DNA of 57,548 nucleotides, taken from contig NZ_KE386848.1 in the NCBI RefSeq assembly GCF_000429105.1, positions 1-57,548 of the forward strand, written 5' to 3'. The notes under the pieces were generated by a model. That model was not told where the DNA came from. It made no database searches and worked only from the letters and a program-made list of their open reading frames with translations. Below are positions 38,512 to 46,483 of the stretch, in pieces. Position 1 is the stretch's first letter, and every line of letters begins with the position of its first letter. The translations under genes and the position numbers were made by a program. The stretch comes from Schaalia suimastitidis DSM 15538. Lineage in GTDB: Bacteria; Actinomycetota; Actinomycetes; Actinomycetales; Actinomycetaceae.

Positions 38512-38961
38512 ATGCGAGTTCATATCGCAACTGACCACGCTGGATTCGAACTGAAGAATCGCATTGTTGAATATTTTTCCGCTAAAGGTTACGACATGGT
38601 TGACCACGGCGCCCATGAATACGATGCGTTGGATGACTATCCGCCGATGTGCATTGAAGCTGCCGAGGCGGTCGTCGCTGATCCTGGTTCGCTGGGTATC
38701 GTCATTGGTGGCAGTGGCAATGGTGAGCAAATGGCCGCGAACTGCGTTAAAGGCGTGCGTGCGGCCCTGGTGTGGAACGAGGCCACCGCTGCCCTGGCGC
38801 GCGAACACAATGATGCCAATGTTGTGTCCGTGGGTGGACGTCAGCACAGTGAAGAGGAAGCCATTGCGCTGATCGAAATATTCTTGACGACACCCTTCAG
38901 TGGTGATGAGCGGCATCAGCGGCGCATCGACCTCATGCACGCCTACGAGGCCAATCGCTAG
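38512..38961 (+). CDS. rpiB: ribose-5-phosphate isomerase B
   Basis: 149 residues, with AAAGGAGG 5 bases before the ATG at 38512. The much longer open frame to 38254 runs through the tRNA and is not used. It interconverts ribose 5-phosphate and ribulose 5-phosphate. ATDHAGFELK opens the phosphate-binding region, and GGSGNGEQMAANCVKGVRAALVW is the actinobacterial form in which a Glu replaces the catalytic Cys of the E. coli enzyme, as in the M. tuberculosis protein. REHNDANVVSVGGR completes the family pattern. It appears monocistronic. Confidence 0.95.
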   Translation: MRVHIATDHAGFELKNRIVEYFSAKGYDMVDHGAHEYDALDDYPPMCIEAAEAVVADPGSLGIVIGGSGNGEQMAANCVKGVRAALVWNEATAALAREHNDANVVSVGGRQHSEEEAIALIEIFLTTPFSGDERHQRRIDLMHAYEANR

Positions 38962-38986
38962 ACTTCTTGCTCAAATATTCGATTCG

Positions 38987-39040
38987 GCGGCGAGTCTTCA
39001 CAGTTACCCTTTGCTGCGGTAGTGCGTGCAGATTCGCCGC
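38987..39040. terminator. hairpin after rpiB
   Basis: GCGGCGAGTC (38987-38996) can pair with GATTCGCCGC (39031-39040), one G-T pair included, around a 34-base loop. The loop is long for an intrinsic terminator. The arms resemble those of the hairpin at 46277-46330. Confidence 0.4.
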
Positions 39041-39134
39041 TCAAAAGTACCCAGCCTCACGGGGTCTTGCGCAGTAAAGGCTCCTGCCACTGAGCGTCAA
39101 ACAGGCAGACAGCGTCGTAGCGCTGCCAGCGGGA

Positions 39135-40379
39135 CTATTGGATGGCCTCGGCAATAGTGAGATATACCAGCAACAGATTGAGGGCGACGATCAAGAAAGC
39201 CACCGCACCTGCTGCAATACGTGTGGGCACTCGGTCAACGAATTCACCCATCACTTGGCGTGACGACGTTAAAAGGATCAGCGGGATAATCGCAAGCGGT
39301 ATGCCAAAGGACAGGAGAACCTGAGACAATACCAGCGCCCAGGTGGGTTCTGCTCCTGCTGCCAAGATCACTAGTGCAGGAAGTAGCGTAACAATTCGGC
39401 GCCACAGGATGGGGACGCGGATATGTAGCAGGCCCTTCATAATTTCTGAACCTGCGTAGGCTCCGACCGACGTGGAAGCCAAACCTGATGCAAGCAGTCC
39501 TACGGCGAAGATAGCCCCGATGCCTGTACCCAGTGCGGTGTTGATCGCGCTATGCGCACCTTCGATAGTGTCAGTACCTTCAACTCCCTGAAGTGACGAT
39601 GCGGCAAGCAGTAGCAAACCTATGTTGACCACGCCCGCAAGCGACAAGGCCCAGAGTACGTCAATACGTGTGGCTTTGAGGAGTTGTCGGATGCGTGCTG
39701 CGGTGCGCGCGCCCTTGTGATGATGCCGATCATTGACCAGTGATGAATGCAGGTAGACGGCGTGGGGCATGACGGTAGCCCCAAGCATCGAGGCCGCAAC
39801 TAGTACCGAGTCTGCACCAGCGAAGCGGGGGAGTAGGCCTCCGGCGGTTTCCTGCCAGTTTGGCGGTGCGATCACCAGCCCCGCAAGGAATCCGAGTGTG
39901 ATGATGACAAGCAGGGCAATGATGGCAAATTCGAAACGATGTTGGCGCCCTTTGCCTTGAAGGACTAATAGGGCCATCGACACGATACCTACAATGACGC
40001 CACCCCACAGTAGCGGAAGGCCGAAGAGCAGATGAAGGGCAAGCGCACCGCCGATGACTTCCGCCAGGTCGGTTGCTGCCGCCACCAATTCTGCTTGCAG
40101 CCAGTAGGCACGTCTCGCGTGCTTTCCGAGGCGCTTGCCCAGGATCGCGGGGAGGGAGTCGCCAGTGACGATGCCCAGTTTCGCAGACAGATACTGGATC
40201 AGCATGGCCGCAATATTTGAGGCCAGAAGGACCCACACGAGGAGGTAGCCATAGCGTGCTCCGGCGGTGATATTCGCGGCAACATTGCCTGGGTCGACGT
40301 AGGCGATAGCAGCAACGAATGCGGGACCAAGGAGTCGGAAGGTATGTCCTGTGGTGCTGCGGGCGTCCTGATGGCTCAC
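39135..40379 (-). CDS. mntH: Nramp-family Mn2+/divalent-metal transporter
   Basis: 414 residues, GTG start with AAGGAG 4 bases upstream. Nramp proteins import Mn2+ (or Fe2+) with protons. The metal-binding DPGN of helix 1 is at residues 29-32 (AIAYVDPGNVAANI), and the helix 6 site is GATVMPHAVYLHS with the Met-Pro-His motif. About eleven membrane segments are present. A perfect palindrome TTTCGGT-TC-ACCGAAA lies 22 bases before the start and is a likely repressor site. The gene is divergent from argS. Confidence 0.95.
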   Translation of the reverse strand: MSHQDARSTTGHTFRLLGPAFVAAIAYVDPGNVAANITAGARYGYLLVWVLLASNIAAMLIQYLSAKLGIVTGDSLPAILGKRLGKHARRAYWLQAELVAAATDLAEVIGGALALHLLFGLPLLWGGVIVGIVSMALLVLQGKGRQHRFEFAIIALLVIITLGFLAGLVIAPPNWQETAGGLLPRFAGADSVLVAASMLGATVMPHAVYLHSSLVNDRHHHKGARTAARIRQLLKATRIDVLWALSLAGVVNIGLLLLAASSLQGVEGTDTIEGAHSAINTALGTGIGAIFAVGLLASGLASTSVGAYAGSEIMKGLLHIRVPILWRRIVTLLPALVILAAGAEPTWALVLSQVLLSFGIPLAIIPLILLTSSRQVMGEFVDRVPTRIAAGAVAFLIVALNLLLVYLTIAEAIQ

Positions 40380-40400
40380 GGCGCTCCTTGAAGTGTTAAT

Positions 40401-40416
40401 TTTCGGTTCACCGAAA
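40401..40416. promoter_or_regulatory. palindromic operator candidate of mntH
   Basis: TTTCGGTTCACCGAAA is a 7-bp perfect inverted repeat with a 2-base centre, between the divergent mntH and argS genes and close to the mntH start. Its position and symmetry fit a metal-dependent repressor of the DtxR/MntR group. The regulator itself is not in this window, so the assignment is inference. Confidence 0.55.
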
Positions 40417-40478
40417 TTCTAGCGTGTTCGCGGTGGCCCAGGTAGCCCGAACGGCCCAAGAAGTTCTAGGATTTGGGG

Positions 40479-42158
40479 GTGACTCCAGAAGAACTTGCCG
40501 CACAGATCCGCACCTGCCTGACCACCGCCTCGGCTGATGGGCGCCTGAGTATCGCAATCGACGACATTCCGTCGGTGATAAAAGTTGAACGTCCACGTAA
40601 CCGCGACCACGGTGACTGGTCCACCAATGTCGCTATGCAGCTCGGAAAGAAAGCGGGGATGGCTCCCCGTGACTTTGCGGCGGTGCTCGTCGAACTTCTT
40701 GCAACTGTTGATGGCATCGACAGTGTCGATATCGCCGGACCAGGGTTCATCAATATTCGCCTTGCCGCTGCATCAGCCGGTGAACTTGCGCGGACCATTG
40801 TCGAGGCTGGCGATCGTTACGGCAGTAATGACAGTCTTGCCGGCACCCACATCAACCTAGAATATGTGTCGGCAAATCCTACTGGTCCGGTGCACCTTGG
40901 TGGGGCGCGATGGGCAGCCGTAGGCGATTCCTTGTCGCGACTGATGACGGCCTGCGGTGCGCAGGTGACCCGCGAATACTACTTCAACGACCATGGCGCA
41001 CAGATTGACCGCTTTGCGCGTTCGCTGCTTGCGCGCGCCCTGGGACAGGAGGCGCCCGAAGACGGCTATGGCGGGCAATACATCGCTGATATTGCCGCCC
41101 GCGTTCAAGCCGACGCCCAAGCAGCGGGTGAGGTTGACCCTGCGACTTTGCCCACCGAGGATGCCGTCGAAGCATTCCGCAAACGTGGCGTTGAACTCAT
41201 GTTTGACGAAATCAAGGAACGTCTGCGGACCTTCAACGCAGAATTTGACGTTTTCTTCCACGAGGATTCACTCCACGAATCTGGAGCAGTGGCGCGGGCC
41301 ATTGACGTTTTGCGTGAGCGCGGCGAGGTCTTCGATCTCGACGGTGCCGTGTGGCTACGTACCACCACGTATGGCGACGATAAGGATCGCGTCCTTATCA
41401 AGTCAGATGGACAGGCAGCATATTTTGCTGGCGATGTGGCCTACTACCTTGATAAGCGTTCTCGCGGTGCCGACGCCGCCATTTACCTTCTTGGCGCCGA
41501 CCATCACGGCTATATCGGCCGCATGATGGCAATGTGCGAGGCATTTGGTGATACGCCCGGCAAAAATATGCAGATCCTTATCGGACAGATGGTGAACCTG
41601 GTGAAAAACGGGGAACCTGTACGCATGTCCAAGCGTGCGGGCACCATTGTGACCCTTGATGACCTTGTCGATGCCGTCGGCGTTGATGCCGCGCGTTATG
41701 CGTTGGTACGTGTGTCAATGGACTCCAACCTTGACATCGACCTTGATCTTTTGTCTTCCCGCACCAACGACAATCCCGTGTACTACGTGCAATATGCACA
41801 CGCACGTACATGCAATGTCGCCCGCAACGCTGCCGAACACGGCGTGTCACGTGACGCGGGATTTGACCCAGCGGCACTAGATAGCCCCGCAGATGCCGAA
41901 TTACTGGGTGTACTGGCACAATTCCCAGCACAGATCACACAGGCTGCCGAGCTGCGTGAACCCCATCGTTTGGCTCGCTACCTTGAATCCCTTTCAGCTG
42001 CCTACCACACATGGTACGGAAAGTGCCGGGTCACGCCACGTGGCGACGATCCCGTTGACGCCGGTCACATTGCCCGCCTATGGCTCAACGATGCAGTCAC
42101 CCAGGTGCTCCGCAGTGGTCTGGGACTTCTTGGCGTTGACGCACCAGAAAGGATGTAG
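40479..42158 (+). CDS. argS: arginyl-tRNA synthetase
   Basis: About 559 residues from GTG at 40479, with AGGA roughly 8 bases upstream. It is a class I aminoacyl-tRNA synthetase. The HIGH-type motif is in [21 protein letters not shown] and the KMSK-type motif in [15 protein letters not shown]. An N-terminal Add-1 domain (about residues 1-90) binds the tRNA D-arm. The C-terminal DALR anticodon domain begins near residue 430 and ends in LYLG-like [12 protein letters not shown]. lysA follows after 2 bases, the common actinobacterial argS-lysA arrangement. Confidence 0.96.
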   Translation: MTPEELAAQIRTCLTTASADGRLSIAIDDIPSVIKVERPRNRDHGDWSTNVAMQLGKKAGMAPRDFAAVLVELLATVDGIDSVDIAGPGFINIRLAAASAGELARTIVEAGDRYGSNDSLAGTHINLEYVSANPTGPVHLGGARWAAVGDSLSRLMTACGAQVTREYYFNDHGAQIDRFARSLLARALGQEAPEDGYGGQYIADIAARVQADAQAAGEVDPATLPTEDAVEAFRKRGVELMFDEIKERLRTFNAEFDVFFHEDSLHESGAVARAIDVLRERGEVFDLDGAVWLRTTTYGDDKDRVLIKSDGQAAYFAGDVAYYLDKRSRGADAAIYLLGADHHGYIGRMMAMCEAFGDTPGKNMQILIGQMVNLVKNGEPVRMSKRAGTIVTLDDLVDAVGVDAARYALVRVSMDSNLDIDLDLLSSRTNDNPVYYVQYAHARTCNVARNAAEHGVSRDAGFDPAALDSPADAELLGVLAQFPAQITQAAELREPHRLARYLESLSAAYHTWYGKCRVTPRGDDPVDAGHIARLWLNDAVTQVLRSGLGLLGVDAPERM

Positions 42159-42160
42159 TC

Positions 42161-43585
42161 ATGGCACAGGCACCCCACGATATGCAAGCCGACCTTGGCA
42201 CGCTCGTAGCGCCGGAACCTGACGAACGGCCTGACCTGTGGCCGTGGACCGCAGTGCGAGGCGACGACGGGGTGCTGCGTATCGCCGGGGTACCATTGAC
42301 CGACATTGCCCGCGACTTTGCCACCCCAGTATTTATCCTCGACCGTGCAGATCTGCGGGCGCGAGCCCAAGTATGGGCACACGCCATGGCAGAAGAATTC
42401 TGGGACGGCTACGGGATGAACGGTGGCGACGCATTCTATGCAGGCAAAGCCTTCCTATGTGCCGATGTGATCCGCACGGTAATGGAGGCAGGGATGGGGA
42501 TTGACACCGCTTCGCTGGGTGAACTCACCCTTGCCCTTCGCGCGGGCGCACCGCCGTCAAGTGTCGGCCTACATGGGAATAACAAACTTGACGCCGAAAT
42601 TGAATTGGCGTTGAGCGCAGGTAACGGAGAGGGGATCGAGCGGATCTTCATTGATTCGCTGGGTGAAGTCGATCAAGTTGGCGCCATTGCCAGCCGTTTA
42701 GGTTGCGTTGCTCGCGTGATGATCCGGGTAAAAACCGGTGTTCATGCGGGAGGCAATGAATACATTTCCACAGGCCACGAGGACCAAAAATTCGGGGTGG
42801 GTGCATTTGACGGCCAGCTTGATGCGGTGGTTAACGCTATCGAGGCACACCCCAACCTTGAACTACGCGGCTTGCATAGCCACATCGGCAGCCAAATTGC
42901 CTCCACACAAGGATTTGTCGAAGCGGCAGGGATCGTCTGTGATCTTCTGGCGAAAATTAAGGCAAATATTGGCCGTGACCTACCAGAGATTGATCTTGGA
43001 GGCGGACTTGGGATCGCCTACACAGGAAAAGATCCAATGCCAATCCCACCCATTGAAGCGGTGCGTGCCATCGCCTCGGTAATCCGCGAAAAATGTGCGG
43101 CGCTGGGTGTGGCCATCCCACGTGTTTCGGTTGAACCTGGACGATCAGTGGTTGGACCTACGACCGTTACCCTTTACCGTGTGGGCGCAGTCAAAGACGC
43201 CATCTTGGGAGACGATACGAAGCGTCGACGCTATGTCGCCATCGACGGTGGCATGGCAGATAACATTCGCCCCGCGCTGTACCAGGCACATTACACAGCC
43301 ACGCTGGCGAATCGACGGTCACAGGCGAGCCTTGTGCGCTCGCGGGTAGTTGGCAAACACTGCGAGTCGGGTGACGTCGTCGTTTGGGATGTTGATTTGC
43401 CTGACGATGTGCGTGCAGGCGACCTGCTGGTTGTCCCTGTGACCGGCGCTTACGGCTACTCCATGGCATCGAATTACAATATGCTCACCAAGCCGGGGGT
43501 CGTTGCCGTTGAGGATGGTCAGGCCCAGTGGATTATGCGACCGCAGACCATTGACGACCTTTTGGCGCTAGACGTATGTCTGTGA
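42161..43585 (+). CDS. lysA: diaminopimelate decarboxylase
   Basis: 474 residues, with AAAGGA 7 bases before the ATG. It is a PLP fold-type III decarboxylase that makes L-lysine from meso-diaminopimelate. The PLP lysine is in GDAFYAGKAFLC. Substrate and cofactor segments are LHGNNK, GLHSHIGSQI, IDLGGGLGIAY, VSVEPGRSVVGPT, CESGD and GAYGYSMASNYN. It is coupled to argS. The hom-thrB genes that often follow in related genomes are not here, and a subtilase follows instead. Confidence 0.96.
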   Translation: MAQAPHDMQADLGTLVAPEPDERPDLWPWTAVRGDDGVLRIAGVPLTDIARDFATPVFILDRADLRARAQVWAHAMAEEFWDGYGMNGGDAFYAGKAFLCADVIRTVMEAGMGIDTASLGELTLALRAGAPPSSVGLHGNNKLDAEIELALSAGNGEGIERIFIDSLGEVDQVGAIASRLGCVARVMIRVKTGVHAGGNEYISTGHEDQKFGVGAFDGQLDAVVNAIEAHPNLELRGLHSHIGSQIASTQGFVEAAGIVCDLLAKIKANIGRDLPEIDLGGGLGIAYTGKDPMPIPPIEAVRAIASVIREKCAALGVAIPRVSVEPGRSVVGPTTVTLYRVGAVKDAILGDDTKRRRYVAIDGGMADNIRPALYQAHYTATLANRRSQASLVRSRVVGKHCESGDVVVWDVDLPDDVRAGDLLVVPVTGAYGYSMASNYNMLTKPGVVAVEDGQAQWIMRPQTIDDLLALDVCL

Positions 43586-43876
43586 GCCTGGGGACGTATG
43601 CCTGTGAACGGCGGCCCGTGATCTGGCAGTCTCCTGCGCTGCTTTGGCGGGTCTCCTACGCTGTCGCCTGAAGTTCACGCGCGATTTTTCGTTGTGTAGA
43701 TGCATGTCCTTTGTGCGCGACAAGCTTCAATAGATTATCAAGGCTGCATCTCAATTTGATATGCAATTTTTGAATATTATCTCAAGTCGTGGTCGTAGTC
43801 TCGCCTGTCGAGCCGACAAACGTACGGTTGAAGATGCAGGAACGCTGCATCCCATCAATAGCATGAAGGAGTGACT
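43586..43876. other. promoter region of the subtilase gene
   Basis: No protein-like frame. The first 90 bases hold a loose direct repeat (GTCTCCTGCGCTG and GTCTCCTACGCTG). Bases 43680-43800 are AT-rich (GATTATCAAGG, CAATTTGATATGC, TTTTTGAATATTATC) and probably carry the promoter, but no single -10/-35 pair can be named. Confidence 0.4.
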
Positions 43877-46252
43877 ATGGTGCAACCGACTACTATCACT
43901 CGGCGCATTACTGCCGCAGCATTGGCCCTCGGACTTCTTGGCTTAGGCCTGCACACCGTGCCCACAGCTCACGCAGAACCCACATCCTCCCGCGCAATCG
44001 TTTCCGAAGCGACAACAAACGCCGGAGAACCGATGAACTACGCAGTCAACCTCACGCTGGGCAGTGCACATGTCAACACCGCCATCGCTAAAGCTACCGA
44101 ATTAGGTGCCGTCACACTTGGCACATATCCAGAGTTCTCCAGCTTCTTCGTTCAGTCAGCGACCCCCGATTTTGCTGCGAAACTTGGTGCGGCGCTATCG
44201 GCTGCCAATATCGCCTTCGACTCCATCGGTCCAACCCGAACAGCAACCGTTACAGGCACTGAAGTCGTCGTCGCTCTTGACAGTCCAGTTACCGCCGCTG
44301 CTGCTGCCCAAGGACCCGCCAATGCAGGCCTTGCAGACGGTTCACAACTTGAAGAATTTACGCCCGATGAGCATACCCCCCAAGCGTGGGGCCTTTACGC
44401 CATAGGCGCCCTGGAAGCACAACAGGTGGATGTGCCACTGGAAAAAACCGTGGTCGGCATCCTCGACACAGGTATTGATGCCACACATCCGGACCTGCGT
44501 GACCAGGTTGACCCCGCGCTGTCCGTTGGCTGTCAAGTCAACGGTCTTCCTCGGACCGACAGTGCCGCCTGGGCGGATGACCACTACCACGGCACACATG
44601 TTGCGGGTACTGTGGCGGCGGCTCACAATTCCATCGGCGTTGAAGGTGTTGCCCCGTCAACGACCCTCGCAGCAGTGAAAGTGTCGAACAGTGAAGGCCT
44701 GTTCTACCCCGAATACGTCACCTGTGGTTTCGTATGGGCAGCTCAACACGGATTCGACATCACCAATAACAGCTACTACGTCGATCCATGGGCGTACTGG
44801 GTTCCCACCCAAGCGAATCAAGCCGCCGGCTTGGAGGTTGTCACACGCGCAGTGAACTACGCCGAATCTCAGGGCGTCGTCAATATCGTGGCCGCCGGTA
44901 ACTCCAGCCACAACCTCGACAATCCGACGACCGATGATGAATCGCCAAATGACGTGGCCGGTGCCGCAATCTCTGGGCGCGACGTTAGCAACGGCGTGGA
45001 TATCCCTGCCATGCTCGACTCAGTCGTGACAGTATCGGCAGTCGCCTTGCCCAGCCAAGCAGACCCGGTTACTGCCACGCTCAGCCGTTCGAATTTTTCT
45101 AACTATGGTGTGAACTCCATTGAAGTTGCCGCACCTGGCTCAAGTATTCTTTCGACAATCTCTTCTGGCTACTCCGTTAGTTACGCACGACTCAGCGGCA
45201 CCTCGATGGCCGCGCCACACGTATCCGGTGTCGCCTCCCTCCTACGTGCGATTAACCCAGAGCTGAGTGTCGCTCAGGTCAAATCGCTGCTCTACAAGCA
45301 TGCCGAGCAGAACTACGCGAGGCTCGGAGCACCAACCGATGGTGCGGAGTACCGTGGTCACGGCTTGGCTAACGCCCTTGCAGCAGTACTGAGTGATCAG
45401 CCTCAGCCCACCTTGGGTGCACTTGAATACACCACTGATGGAGGGGCCACCTGGCATAACGCTGAAGGTGCGAAGATTCGTCCGCCCTTTATGCTACGCG
45501 CCTCGGCACAAGGACCCGTCACACAATTAATAGTGTCGGGAACAGCCGACACTCTTGGCAGCATCCAGGCAACAGCGGACGGCGCATTTGACGGTTCCGC
45601 CACTGTGACCTCCAAGGCGTATCGTGCCTCAGATTTCGCTGACTTGCCGCAGGGCGGCAAAGCCATTACCGTTCAGCTCGAAGCATTCGGACGTAACAAC
45701 GATGCGCGCGCCGATGATGACGTCACCGATACTGTGACCTTCACGCTCCTGCCTGGCAGCACTGTCGTTGACGATGGCGACGACGATGACACCAATGATG
45801 CACCGGGTATCGCAGTTGCCGTGAGCGCCACCTCGGTGCCACAAGGTGGCGAAGTCACTTTTACCGCCAAAGGCTTTGCACCGGGCGAAGAAGTGACCTT
45901 CACCGTCCATTCGACACCAGTGCTTGCAGGCACGGTAGTTGCTGATGGCTCGGGCCGCGCAAGCCTGCTGTGGAAGGTTCCCGTTGATTTTGAGCTCGGT
46001 GAGCACCGTGTGGTGGCAACGGGCCAATTTGGTGGTGAAACGCTGGCGCCCTTGACGGTCACCGCGAAGTCTGAGACACCGGTGGCTCCCTCAACAGGAC
46101 CAACGGGAGGAAGTGCTGCTTCGGTGAAGGTCGCAGCGCCGCGTTCTCGCAATGCGTTGGCGTCCACTGGATCTGATGCAGGGATACTTGTCGCGGCAGC
46201 CCTGTGTCTGGCTGGACTCGGTGTGCTGACGTTGCGTCAACGACGCGCCTAG
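43877..46252 (+). CDS. sortase-anchored subtilisin-like (S8) serine protease
   Basis: About 791 residues from ATG at 43877 (MVQPTTITRR), with AAGGAG 5 bases upstream. The signal peptide ends in PTAHA before EPTSS. An I9-like propeptide (about residues 45-125) precedes the catalytic domain. The triad is Asp197 (GILDTGIDATHPDL), His238 (HGTHVAGT) and Ser443 (SGTSMAAPHVSG), with oxyanion Asn in AAGNSS. A C-terminal region (about 510-750) has Ig-like character and an Asp-rich linker (DDGDDDDTND). It ends in LASTGS, a membrane segment and RQRRA, a sortase signal. It is a cell-surface protease, probably for host or nutrient proteins. Substrate is unknown. Confidence 0.93.
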   Translation: MVQPTTITRRITAAALALGLLGLGLHTVPTAHAEPTSSRAIVSEATTNAGEPMNYAVNLTLGSAHVNTAIAKATELGAVTLGTYPEFSSFFVQSATPDFAAKLGAALSAANIAFDSIGPTRTATVTGTEVVVALDSPVTAAAAAQGPANAGLADGSQLEEFTPDEHTPQAWGLYAIGALEAQQVDVPLEKTVVGILDTGIDATHPDLRDQVDPALSVGCQVNGLPRTDSAAWADDHYHGTHVAGTVAAAHNSIGVEGVAPSTTLAAVKVSNSEGLFYPEYVTCGFVWAAQHGFDITNNSYYVDPWAYWVPTQANQAAGLEVVTRAVNYAESQGVVNIVAAGNSSHNLDNPTTDDESPNDVAGAAISGRDVSNGVDIPAMLDSVVTVSAVALPSQADPVTATLSRSNFSNYGVNSIEVAAPGSSILSTISSGYSVSYARLSGTSMAAPHVSGVASLLRAINPELSVAQVKSLLYKHAEQNYARLGAPTDGAEYRGHGLANALAAVLSDQPQPTLGALEYTTDGGATWHNAEGAKIRPPFMLRASAQGPVTQLIVSGTADTLGSIQATADGAFDGSATVTSKAYRASDFADLPQGGKAITVQLEAFGRNNDARADDDVTDTVTFTLLPGSTVVDDGDDDDTNDAPGIAVAVSATSVPQGGEVTFTAKGFAPGEEVTFTVHSTPVLAGTVVADGSGRASLLWKVPVDFELGEHRVVATGQFGGETLAPLTVTAKSETPVAPSTGPTGGSAASVKVAAPRSRNALASTGSDAGILVAAALCLAGLGVLTLRQRRA

Positions 46253-46276
46253 GTCCGTCGGCTCCGAGTGCGATCT

Positions 46277-46330
46277 GCGGCGAATCCGATACGTCACCGT
46301 TTAGGTCGGCGACGTATGTGGATTCGCCGC
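46277..46330. terminator. hairpin between convergent subtilase and hrpB
   Basis: GCGGCGAATCC (46277-46287) pairs perfectly with GGATTCGCCGC (46320-46330). Inside, TACGTC and GACGTA extend the stem after an internal loop. It lies between two convergent genes and probably ends transcription from either side. Confidence 0.6.
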
Positions 46331-46483
46331 GGAATACGTTAATAGCGGGTGGGCCCGTTCGGGTGTGCACGCGGTCCAGCGTATGCCGACTGGCGTGTGC
46401 GTACGCAGCATTGAGTGTGCCTGCAGGCGGGTGCATGTACGCTAGTCCAGCCTATGCTCGCTGTTTGGTGGGTATTTGCGGCG

